Positions 24,935 through 37,000 of a stretch of DNA of 64,000 nt are shown here, piece by piece; the stretch's first letter is position 1; the number at the start of each line of letters is the position of its first letter. The DNA lies in contig OU612074.1 of NCBI GenBank assembly GCA_914767715.1, positions 10,388,062-10,452,061 on the forward strand. Reading direction: 5' to 3'. The position numbers and the translations under genes are program-made. This DNA comes from Membranipora membranacea. Its lineage: Eukaryota > Bryozoa > Gymnolaemata > Cheilostomatida > Membraniporidae. The notes below the pieces were generated by a model. It was not told the DNA's origin. It saw only the letters and a program-made list of their open reading frames with translations, and made no database searches.

Positions 24935-25259
24935 ATGGCAGCATCAGATTCAAGAGAAGAACTGTTTCTCGAATGTGGATTGTGCTTCGAGAATGACGAG
25001 CTGAAGAGGCTACCATGTAACCCTGAGCACATATATTGTGTTACATGCCTGACTAAAGACTCTGAAGTTACCAAGATCCTCAAATGTCCGCTATGCAGGT
25101 AATCTTTCTTTCAACTAATTTTGGGCTGCATTATGGTATACCAGAAATTATGACACAATACAAACCCCCACAGTGAAAGGCTCAAACATGGTGCTTATAA
25201 TTATAAGTTGTAAATCTTTCTTTCAGCGATGACATGATGCATTATGGTATACTAGAAAT

Positions 25260-25291
<32 letters not shown>

Positions 25292-28200
25292 CTTATTATG
25301 AACCCCAACATAAGAAACTTGAACTTGGTGGCTTCAATCAACGAGGTAGCCACATATGATTAAAATGTGATACAATTTTTTAATCTGCATAATGCAAAAT
25401 TACTACACATTGCAACAAATATTAGCCATTTATGATCGTATATGCCGGCCACCAGGTAATGGCATGTAATTTGAATTTTAGAACTGTGTTTGATGAGTGT
25501 ATAGATGCCATCCCATCGGCAGGTGCTCCATTAGACAAGTTTCTATGCTGTGATGTTTGTATGAGGAAAGATGATAAGAGAATATTGGCTCAGATTTACT
25601 GTGTAATCTGTCAAAAAAAGTTTTGTACTCCTCATGAAAAGGTAAAATCAATTAACTGCCTTTGAGCCATGAATGAGCTGAATGAATGAATAAATGAATT
25701 GTGTTGGGTGAATCAATAAAATGGTCACGTCACCGCAGACCAGTGTTTAGTGTAAGACTCATTCATAGTCAACAAGTCTTATCTTAAATATTGAATCACA
25801 TCCTGGTCATCCTAGTCCTGCAAACTTTTCTCTATGTTGTACATGACATATAATATGAGCACTGACCGATATACCGACAGCTACCGAGCAATATTATACT
25901 ACTAGTTTTTCTCTATTGAAGAGTCACAATGACGCACTTGATGATCACAGACGTATCAGAATGGATGAGTATAAGAGAGAGTATAGAAAGATGGAGACGC
26001 GATTCTGTGATAAGCATCCTAATATGGTTTACTCGCTAGCTTGCGAATTCTGCTGTGAAGTCTTTTGTGCCGGCTGCGTGAACCAATTGAATCCCTGCAC
26101 TGATGGTTGGTAGTTATGGTTACTAAACACATGAATAAGTTCCACCATATATGTACATAAAGTAACGCAAGTCACCTGACAGGTGATTTTAACTTTATGA
26201 TATGAGATTACCTAAATTGTAGGCCAAACTTAAAGACTACTGGAAGATCAAAACAATATATAGTCTGGCAGCTAGTTCTGCAATGTTCTAACGCTGAAAA
26301 TGTTCATACCATTTCGGGTTAAAAATTATTCATGGTGCTAGAAATTGTCCCCCTGCTCATCTATTAGGTATTTATTCCTGTACTGTACAAACCCAACGAA
26401 AACCACTGCACAATTCTTTAAATTAAAGATCTTTCCACATAAATTAAACATAAATTGTCGGGGGACACTGTAAGATAGGTAACTTCATACATCAACCTTT
26501 ACAGTTCTCTAAAGTAGATAGAGCTGGAAGCTTATTAGGCTGACAAAGCACTAGGGATAAATACCTCAAAGACGAGGAGGGGAGACAATTTCTAAGTCAA
26601 CACATAATTTTTTCCAAGCAGTGCTATGAACTTTTTCAGTGTAAAGATTTTGCATAACTACTGCAGTTCTAGCTGCAAGACTATGTAATGCTGTGATCCT
26701 TTGGCAGTCTTCAAAGCAGAGGTAAAATTGTATCTTACAGGTGATAACCACAGACTGACATCAATATTGAACATTGTGGAAGAACCCACAAACAAGGCCA
26801 ATGAGAAGAAAGTTTGGATATTCGATAAGGAGGAGCACCTGTTAGGAATGTCTAAACAGCTGACAGCTGTCATATCCGACTGGGACGCAGAAACTCAACA
26901 GATGATAGAGATACTACATGACGCCAGAGATAACCAGGTCTGTAGTCCGATATAGTAACCAGTATTTCGAGATGTTCTCTCTCAATCACTGTGTTTCCAT
27001 GATGTTTTCGAGCTGGAACTAAGTTGTCACCTCTTAGCACGACCAAGAAAATTGCATATGTCTCTATGGGTTGATGTCTGTCGAACTGAAACTTCAAAAA
27101 TTTTGCCGGCAATTGAACCTGGGACCCCTGATCTGCAACCTTTGATAATAACGGCACAGCCATGCTTGTGGGCTTGCTGCAGTTTGGTCTACTCAGCGTC
27201 ATCTCAATCTTTGAGCTCAGTGCGAACTGGGAGGCATTTCCCGGGATCAAACAGCCTTGAAAGTTTCTCAGCTCGACCTCCTAGAAATACAGTGAATGCC
27301 AGGCTATGTTGGTTGGTTGAAAGTGAAATCATCAGGTGGATTTTGTAAACGTATTATCATATCTAATATCAAGGAGTATTACTCCCTCATAATATTGGAA
27401 CTTTCACTGTTGACTGCCACGCTTATGCCAATAAGATACAATTGTTGATTAGGAAGCATAGAAATAGAGCCGATAGCAACCTAGACCACTCTTGGGAGTC
27501 GTCCCACTTTTTGCCAATCGCCTGTATATAAGAAATCAGTGGTAGGGTTTCTTTCAAGAATGAAATTAATGGACTAGCTGAAAAACTAACCCGCTATCCT
27601 TACTACTATCTGGTTGTAACAGGAATTTTTTTACTGGACATTGAAATTCATCAAGATAACAGGCTATCCCTACCACTGATTGTTGTTAACCAGTAATAAC
27701 AAAAACCGCAAATACTGGTTAGGCATCTATGTATTGATGTCTATGTTAGGAAGCCTCAAGTGCATTTACCATCATATAAAACTTCATGACTGAGCATTTA
27801 TGATAGCCTCATGATGTCAATACATTCAAGCTAAATGTTTATGGTAGGGTCATGATGTCAATACATTTTTACTTTAGGTAGCAGAACTGATGCACAAATA
27901 TGCCGAGTTGGAGGAGAAACTGATAGAACTCAGAAATCTATCCAGAGTTGAGGTAACAAGTTTTCTGGATGATGAGATTGGGAGTCTACTGGATAAACTT
28001 AGCAGGCAGGTGGCCAGAATAGATAAAAGACTCTTCACATATCATGAGGTAAGTATCAGATTGAATAACTATTAATTTTGTGGTATGCTACCTGAGTGAT
28101 CAGTAGTGGAGACAATTCAAATACAAAAAGAATTCATGGGTGTGAGGCTGTGAGTTTGGCTCGAATATTCTTGCTCATTCTAAATGAAGGTTCTCCCTGA

Positions 28201-30140
28201 TTCCTCGGTAAAGGGGCTCAGACAGTAGGTAGAAGATTCCAGTTGGCTCTTGGGGTCAGAATCTGCTTCCACTCAGTCTCTTTACAGTTTTGTCGCCTAT
28301 ATAAAAGCGTGTCATATATTCTAATAGGTTGACGTGGCAAGTGGATACAAGGAGACAGAGAAACTTATAGATGAACTGATGAATATGAAGGTCCCTCAAT
28401 ACAAACCTTCATCTAATCATGTCCAACTCTCAGATAAAGGTTTGATCATTAGTTAACTTAGATATATTTGGTTATAGACTACGCAAAGACTAAAGCAGTA
28501 TATAGCCTGGCAGCAAGTTCTCCAGTAGTCATGTCATTACTGCTGCAAATAATTTATTTGGAAAAAATAAGTAATGAAAAATGAATTCTTTTGGCTTGTA
28601 GTGTACATTGAAGGGGAGACAATTTCGATTACTATTTACCCGAAAGTGTTATGAAATTTGTTTAGTGTAAAAATATTGCGGATATTCTCGACCTATTGGC
28701 TAAGATAAAAGTGTCACTGCCCATGGCCGATTAGTGCCAGTTCAGTTTTGGCAGCTCGCTGCACACCCCCGATTAGGAGGTCCTCTATGGCCTCACCTCT
28801 AGGATGCACTCTAGTTTTCTAGGATGTATCACATTCTCAGTATGAGGATTTAGGGCACCTTGCGTCCCTCTTTAGGGGTAGCCCAATCTTCTGTTTCTTA
28901 CTAAACAGCAAGTACCCGCTGACTATAACATGCCTTTGATAGTCTTTAACTTAACTTTAATTTAAATTTTCCGCTACATTGCTGCTACCTCTCAAGCATC
29001 AGGACTTCATTTTATAATCTTTGTTTTCATTTTAGAATCCAGGAATGTTCAGCTTGCTGTTGAAATTTCACAGTCATCCCCGAAGCTCTTTGAACTTCCC
29101 GCATTAGCCAATCACCCTCCTCCAACCTCTATGAGATTACTCAACATTGTCAAATTCCCAGATGCTGTCCTATGTGTAACTAAACATTGGAATAAGATTT
29201 ATGCTGGCACTGGATATAGACTTATGAGCGCTCTTGATGCAGTTAATACCAGTCTCCCATCTGAGCTTGTGAACTTTGGTGGTGCGGTGTCAAGTATCCA
29301 ATTTCATAATGATGAGCTGAATGTGTTAATACATAAAAGCAGTAAGGTTCATGTGTATGAGTTGGATGGAAATCTAAAGAGGTCCTGGTCCCATCGCAGT
29401 AACCATGTTGGTTATAATAAGCTCCGAGTAGTAAATGAGAAGGTGGTCGTTCTAGGTGGACCTACTCTAACAGTTTACACTCTTCAGGGTGAGCTTATAA
29501 AACAGATCAAAGTTCCTGGTATGTCAACATTGCCTAAATCATTAGCTGTAGGCGGTCCTGACTCTGTTATCATATCCGACTGGGATGCGAACAGTGTACT
29601 CGGAATAAACATAGACAGTGGAGAGGTGATGTGGAAATGTAAACATGTATACCGACCAGAGGGAGTTGTCTGCTACAAGGACAGATATGTACTCGTGTCT
29701 AACCGGAACGAAAAAACAAAGATATGGATCCTGGATCCGGGTACAGGTAATGTCATGTTCGTCTATCTATACTATATGATTTTTGTTTCCGCTATAATGT
29801 CTGACATTTTGCATTTCACAAAAGGAAGTTTAATAGAGCACTGCTGACCCATTTGTTTGATATTTTGTTTGTATCATGTTCATGCACTCCCCCTCCCCCC
29901 CCCCTCCCCTCCCTAAATGTGTTGAAGTAAATTATAGTGACAGAAAACTCTAAAGAAAAAGTTTTCACAGTCTCAACTTCATTTCTCTATAGTTTACATT
30001 CAGGGGAGATGGTTGGTGAATTATGTGGAGAGACTGGAGTCAGAAGTTTCCATTTTGACCTCGATGTTTTTGATGATACTCTGATTATCGCTAAATTTGA
30101 TCAGAGAGCAGTGCAGTGCTACCAGCTTATCTCAGGATGA
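24935..30140 (+). CDS. TRIM-like RING/B-box/coiled-coil/propeller protein, copy 3 (611 aa)
   Basis: Exons: 24,935-25,098; 25,482-25,641; 25,922-26,105; 26,741-26,937; 27,878-28,048; 28,328-28,439; 29,036-29,746; 30,004-30,140 (1836 nt, phases close). The RING and B-box ligands are intact. The 5' half of exon 2 and its acceptor (ggcatgtaatttgaattttag) diverge from the other copies. The propeller is the most divergent of the five: L-I-H-K-S-S-K-V-H-V-Y-E replaces F-S-D-T-T-C-K-V-Y-V-Y-D, and a three-residue deletion gives V-L-G-G-P-T-L-T-V-Y. Intron 6 is shorter, having lost its part upstream of the U2-like segment. Downstream there is a local 277-bp tandem duplication. Inferred role as for copy 1. 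Confidence 0.9.
25258..25291. repeat. (TA)n microsatellite in intron 1 of copy 3
   Basis: About 15 TA units, longer than at the equivalent place in copy 1 (about 5615-5635); absent in copies 2 and 4. Confidence 0.8.
26233..26711. mobile_element. MITE family A, intron 3 of copy 3
   Basis: Equivalent of 17,470-17,949 with both inverted ends present. Confidence 0.6.
28686..28714 (+). repeat. U2-like segment, 5'-truncated (copy 3)
   Basis: Begins inside the match (TCTCGACCTATTGGCTAAGAT) directly after the MITE-end sequence gcggatatt. The deletion removed upstream intron 6 sequence that the other copies have. Confidence 0.5.
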
Positions 30141-30315
30141 GTGTTTTAACAAGGATATGATTTTTTGAAAATTGTTTGGCTGTAAATTAACATCTTTCAT
30201 TGTATTGCTACTGGGCAAATCGCAACAGGCAGAACATTATTATCAAATGAATTGTTTATACGATCATGAGATTGATAATTAGATTTCTGTTCCTCAGACT
30301 AAGGATCTCATCATT

Positions 30316-30920
30316 ACTAAAACGACATTCATATAGCCTCAATAACACTACAATTTACTACGATAAAGACTGAGGCTATTTTTTTCATCTCCTTCTCTCT
30401 AGCTGCTTACCATAGAGTTATTATAATAACTCTATATTACAATGCCGAAGAAAAGAGAACACAACTTCATATTCGACATGTTCTTTCTCATATTATCAGA
30501 GAGGTCTCCTTGATATTATTCAATTTACTGTTACTCTTTAGTCTAGCCAATGTGTTTGCTCTGATTGGTGGTGGGCGGAAGAACCAAAACGAACTAAAAC
30601 GACATTCATATAGCCTCAATAACACTACAATTTACTACGATAAAGACTGAGGCTATTTTTTTCCATCTCCTTCTCTCTAACTGCTTCCCATAGAATTATT
30701 ATAATAACTCTATGGTTGGAGTATTCATTTCCTATTTGATATAAATGAAATCATTGTTATTATTTATTTATATTACAATGCCGAAGAAAAGAGAACACAA
30801 CTTCATATTCGACATGTTCTTTCTCATATTATCAGAGAGGTCTCCTTGATATTATTCAATTTACTGTTACTCTTTAGCCTAGCCAATGTGTTGGCTCTGA
30901 TTGGTGGTGGGCGGAAGAAC
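30316..30920. repeat. Local tandem duplication, 277-bp period (spacer 3)
   Basis: The sequence beginning actaaaacgacattcatatagcc at 30,316 repeats from 30,593. The junction lies inside the right arm of the conserved hairpin (gaaccaaaacga), so the first hairpin copy is broken and only the second (30,880-30,944) can fold. Confidence 0.85.
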
Positions 30921-30944
30921 CAATCAGAGCAAACATATTGGTTA
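30880..30944. repeat. Long hairpin, 26-nt arms (spacer 3)
   Basis: Arms 30,880-30,905 and 30,919-30,944 with three mismatches. Counterpart of 10,947-11,011. Confidence 0.75.
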
Positions 30945-31709
30945 CTTTTTAGCTCTTTTAAGAGTAAAACTAACTTTTTTGAAATTTTTCTTTTCTCTCC
31001 TACTTTTCTCAAAACAGACAAAGTGACTCTTCTACACCATCCAACTTACTTACTATTTCTCAAAATATTTCATCATATTTTGATATATATTATATCACTG
31101 TGTTATAAGTATTTGTTCTTTGGTACGCCCCAGAGCCTTTAATTTAGGGCCTCAACAAAAAAAAACTCCATGGGAGGGCGCTCTGGCCCCTCACCCATAC
31201 CCTTCCTGCGTGCCGTGGGCCTATAAATATACCCATCTAAATCAACTCTTCTTCCACAAAAATAGTTGGCGGTCCTGCTATTATAGCCTTATTAGTTATC
31301 TCAAAGGCACAAATTGCTTTACTTTTACTTTTTGACCAGTTGAACTCCATCTAAATGGTTAACAAGGGATATCAGTCAACCTTGTTTGCCTTCTAATAAA
31401 AATCACACGAACTTGCATACTACTGATTATTTATAGCTCAAAAAACCTTTGTTGTCTGTTTTTCATTGCTTTACTCTACGCCCTGCTTTCCATTCAAAGC
31501 AACAAAATTTCAGTTCCTGGTGGTTGTGGTCATCTATTAAATAAAGCTTGATTTCTGAATTTTTAAATCTATTGCATTGTACTGGATGTCACATAAACAT
31601 CACAATAATATAATATGAGTGATTAACAGAGGTTGGCAAATAGAGCAGCAACTTTATACTAACAAAAAACCCGAACTGATGATTCACATCAGCTCGTGTT
31701 TGTTTCCAG

Positions 31710-31915
31710 TAACAGTGGAGGACGACTATGGGGAGTATTAAGTACCTGTACATACAACCTCTTATGAATCGCTTCATGTACCAGAGAACTTTTATGATCT
31801 CCTCGGAGATCAGTACTACGATACAATATCTCATACGACAGAGTACAGTGTATGCTCTGTGGCTGACATTGACAGACACTACTCAGATATCAATATTGTC
31901 ACTACTCAGATGTAA
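31710..31915 (+). pseudogene. Terminal-exon-like ITAM-type tail, copy D (nonsense)
   Basis: The acceptors and poly(A) signal match copy B, but the codon after G-E-Y is TAA (31,739-31,741) where the other copies have GAA. The stop precedes the ITAM segment (31,763-31,804), which is otherwise intact to 31,915. This copy could at best encode a nine-residue tail. Confidence 0.7.
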
Positions 31916-32239
31916 ATAAATCATAGCACAATGTGTTTGATTGCAAAGTAAATTTTTTTGGGTCATTTTAACTGATTATAAATCAGTTTTTTTTATCTTC
32001 CCGACTGGAAACTATTAATGACACCAATTCCTTTTTGATATATGAATGACATGATCAATGAAGGGTATCTAGATTTTAAGTGTTTAAATGTTGGCCAAGC
32101 ACACAAGCTAACAGTTTTGTATATATGATATATATATAAATATATATATGATATGATAATTATATTTTCCTAGACGATGAACACTCATGTTGTATCCTGA
32201 ATCTGTAGCTTGATAATAGGAGTGCCGACAGTTGGCTTG

Positions 32240-32832
32240 TTTCAGACTGGCATGGGATCACCCTGAGAGCAGACCAAGGAGTTTGGAAAAAACTCCCTGA
32301 TCAGATGTACACCAATTTTGATCCAGTTTGCCTGCATTCCAGTTGCACACACTTCACCGATAAGCCGGAAGGGGAGAAACTTTGAGTTCAGGCTAACTGA
32401 ATCTAGAACTGTCCAGAGAGTGTGGGTCCTGCTGAGCAAAGAACCCATCCAGATGTCTATTTGGCAACCCTTAGGATGTCTGCGTGGCATGTGGTGGTTG
32501 CCAGATAGGCATACGGTTGACACTGGGACAATCTCCGGATGCCATGTAGGCATCCAGTTGCATAGAAGACATCTGGACACTAAATTGGTGAATTGGCAAA
32601 TGGGTTTTTTAACAGAGGAGGATGAGTTGTGAACACTCATCATCAGGCCGACGAACCCATCCTGATGTCCGAGTGCCAACTTGATTCCTATTTTGCGTTC
32701 ACTGGATCCCATAACGAACAACCGCCGGATGGCCATCAACCGGTCACGTATTTAGTACAACAGGTCCCACCCTCCCTTAACCAGGGTCTTGCCCTCCCTG
32801 CCCTGACTGTTCAACCTTTAACAATAATTTAA
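32240..32832 (+). repeat. Dispersed repeat R1, spacer 3 copy
   Basis: Counterpart of 3483-4075. A longer minus-strand open frame (32,242-32,739) is not conserved in length in the other copies and is not called. Confidence 0.65.
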
Positions 32833-34048
32833 AAGTTGTCACCTCTTTAAACATAGGAACACAACTCCTTGATGTAATTTCATATTGACGCGTGCGTGTT
32901 AGACACAGGAAATCAAGACACTGAAAAGAAACTGACTAGTACTATAAAAAATTACCTTAGTTACCCAGGTCAGTCATTTTTTGGAAACAAGCAGGGGATA
33001 CAATTGAATATATTCAACACCCATATACTTCAAAAATATTAGGAGTGACTCACTTTATTGACAGTGTGTACTGGTAGAACAAGTTTGTTCCACAGGTCTG
33101 CTTGAAAACTTGATGATTTCAATGTTACTAGTGATTGAAAATTAACAAAAACCAAAGGGAGCCTGGCAAACACTTCAAGAGACTCTAGTTCTGAAGTAGT
33201 GAGATACTCACACACACAACCTGCAGTGATTGAAATTTTGTTACACCAAGGCTTTCTGCTTTGACAATGACACCTTCATAATTACTGAATGTTATGCTAA
33301 GCTTTATTTACCCACTTATAACACAATGGAGTACAGTTATGCTATAGTATGTTGGATAGGCCCTGGGGGCCGATGTCTGGGAGACATGTCCCAAGACACC
33401 TATGAGAGTTGTAGAACAAAGGAGTACAATGGCAGGCATAGTTTGCCTGTCTGAATGCATGCTGGGTGTGTGTGATCGATGCCTGGAGAGCGTGAATGCT
33501 AGCCTCAGTTCTCCAATTTTGCTACACTCATTTGTGGGTATAGACAATCCACCCGCTGCTACAATATGAAGGAACCACTGGTAAAGGGTATTTTACAACT
33601 GTACTTTATTTTGTAATGCCCCTCTAGCTAGTACATTGGCACAGTTGTTTAGATCGTCAATTTTTGAAAGAGGTGGTTTGCATACATGGAGATAGCTCTG
33701 GGGACTAGCGCGTTCTAGGTTGATGCTGGCTTAGCCTGACAAACCCTGAATGGCGTTCTGAAACATTCGAACAATTTATGCTGCTTTGAATGCAAATGTC
33801 TTGTAACGATGCGCTGCGCTGACTTTTGCAATATCCAAACTTCTAATACTCCCTGCTTGAAAATTTAGGGTTGTAACAGAAGCACATTCTAAGTGAGATT
33901 GCATATGAAACAGGCAATAATATAGGGTGAGTATACCATAACAGAGTATCAGCATTAGAGTTTGTGGGTCTGATCCCAGAGTGTGACTGGCGGATCCTGG
34001 GACCTTGGTTAATCAACACTGAAATCTGCATTTTTTAGTTCTGTAAAG

Positions 34049-37000
34049 ATGGCAGCATCAGATTCAAGTGAAGAAGTGTTTCTCGAATGTGGATTGTGCT
34101 TCGAGAATGACGAGCTGAAGAGGCTACCATGTAACCCTGAGCACATATATTGTGTTACATGCCTGACTAAAGACTCTGAAGTTACCAAGATCCTCAAATG
34201 TCCACTATGCAGGTAATCATTCTTTCAAATAATTTTGTGCTGCATTATGGTATACTATACCAGAAATTATGACACAATATGAACCCCGGCAAACAATGCT
34301 TGAACTTGGTGGCTACAAACATAAAGGTAGCCAGTTATGATTAAAATGTGGTACAATTTTTTGAATCTGCATTTGTTGAATATAATACACAAACTTACTA
34401 CACAGTGCAACAAATTTTAGCCAGTTATGATTGTATATGCCGGCCACCGAGTATGATTTCATGTGAATTTTATTTCAGATCTGTGTTTGATGAATGTATA
34501 GATGACATCCCATCAGCAGGTGCTCCATTAGACAAGTTTCTATGCTGTGATGTTTGTATGAGGAAAGATGATAAGAAAAGATTGGCTCAGATTTACTGTG
34601 TAATCTGTCAAAAAAAGTTTTGTACTCCCCATGAAAAGGTAAAATCAATTCCATGAATGAATAAATGAATTGTGTTGGGTGAATCAATAAAATGGTCACG
34701 TCACCGCAGACCAGTGTTTAGTGTAAGACTCATTCATAGTCAACAAGTCTTATCTTAAATATTGAATCACATCCTGGTCATCCTAGTCCTGCAAACTTTC
34801 TTCTATGTTGTACATGATATATAATATGAGCACAGACCGATATACTGACAGCTACAGAGCAATATTATACTACTGGTTTTTCTCTATTGAAGAGTCACAA
34901 TGACGCACTTGATGATCACAGACGTATCAGAATGGATGAGTATAAGAGAGAGTATAGAAAGATGGAGACGCGATTCTGTGATAAGCATCCTAATATGGTT
35001 TACTCGTTAGCTTGCGAAATCTGCTGTGAAGTCTTTTGTGCCGCCTGCGTGAACCAATTGAATCCCTGCACTGATGGTTGGTAGTTATGGTTACTAAACA
35101 CATGAATAAGTTCCACCATATATGTACATAAAGTAACGCAGGTCACATGACAGGTGATTTTAACTTTAGGATATGAGATTACCTAAATTGTAGGCCAAAC
35201 TTAAAGACTACTGGAAGATCAAAACAATATATAGCCTGGCAGCTAGTTCTGCAATGTTCTAACGCTGAAAATGTTCATACCATTTCCGGTTAAAAATTAT
35301 TCATGGTGGTAGAAATTGTCCCCCTGCTCATCTATGAGGTATTTGTTCCTGTACTGTACAAACCCAACGAATACCACTTCACAATTCTTTAAATTAAAGA
35401 TTTTTCCACATAAATTAAACATAAATTGTCGGGGGACATTGTAAGATAGGTAACTTCATACATCAACCTGTACAGTTCTCTAAAGTAGATAGAGCTGGAA
35501 GCTTATTAGGCTGACACAGCACTAGGGATAAATACCTCAAAGATGAGGAGGGGAGACAATTTCTAAGTCAATACATAATTTTTTCCAAGCAGTGCTATGA
35601 ACTTTTTCAGTGTAAAGATTTTGCATAACTACTGCAGTTCTAGCTGCAAGACTATGTAATGCTTTGATCCTTTGGCAGTCTTCAAGGCAGTAGTATAATC
35701 ATATCTTACAGGTGATAACCACAAACTGACATCAATATTGAACATTGTGGAACAACTCACAAACATGTCCAATGAGAAGAAAGTATGGATATTCGATAAA
35801 GAGGAGCACCTGTTAGGTATGTCTAAACAGCTGACAGCTGTCATATCAGACTGGGACACAGAAACTCAACAGATGATAGAGAAACTACATGACGCCAGAG
35901 ATAACCAGGTCTGTAGTCCGATATAGTAACCAGTATTTCGAGATGTTCTCTCTCAATCACTGTGTTTCCATGATGTTTTCGAGCTGGAACTAAGTTGTCA
36001 CCTCTTAGCACGACCAAGAAAACTGCATCTGTCTCTATGGGTTGATGTCGAACTGAAACTTCAAAAACTTCTGCCGGCAATTGAACCTGGGACCCCTGAT
36101 CTGCAACATTTGATAATAACGGCACAGCCATGCTTGTGGGTTTGCTGCAGTTTGGTCTACTCAGCGTCATCTCAATCTTTGAGCTCAGTGCGAACTGGGA
36201 GGCATTTCCCTGGATCAAACAGCCTTGAAAGTTTCTCAGCTCGACCTCATAGAAATACAGTGAATGCCAGGCTATGTTGGTTGGTTGGTTGGTTGAAAGT
36301 GAAATCATCAGGTGGATTTTGTAAACGTATTATCATATCTAATATCAAGGAGTATTACTCCCTCATAATATTGGAACTTTCACTGTTGACTGCCACGCTT
36401 ATGCCAATAAGATACAATTGTTGATTAGGAAGCATAGAAAGCGAGCCGATAGAACCCTATACCGCTCTTAGGAGTCGTCCCACTTTTTGCAAATCGCCTG
36501 TATATAAGAAATCAGTGGTAGGGTTTCTTTCAAGAATGAAATTAATGGACTAGCTGAAAAACTAACCCGCTATCCTTACTACTATCTGGTTGTAATAGGA
36601 ATTTTTTCTGGACATTGAAATTCATCAAGATAACAGGCTATCCCTACCACTGATTGTTGTTAACCAGTAATAACAAAAACCGCAAATACTGGTTAGGCAT
36701 CTATGTATCGATGTCTATGTTAGGAAGCCTCAAGTGCATTGACCATCATATAAAACTTCATGACTGAACATTTATGATAGCCTCATGAAGTCAACACATT
36801 CAAGCTAAATGTTTATGGTAGGGTCATGATGTCCATGCATTTTTACTTTAGGTAGCAGAGCTGATGCAGAAATATGCCGAGTTGGAGGAGAAACTGATAG
36901 AACTTAGAAAACTATCCAGAGTTGAGGTAACAAGTTTTCTGGATGATGAGATCGGGAGTCTACTGGATAAACTTAGCAGGCAGGTGGCCAGAATAGATAA

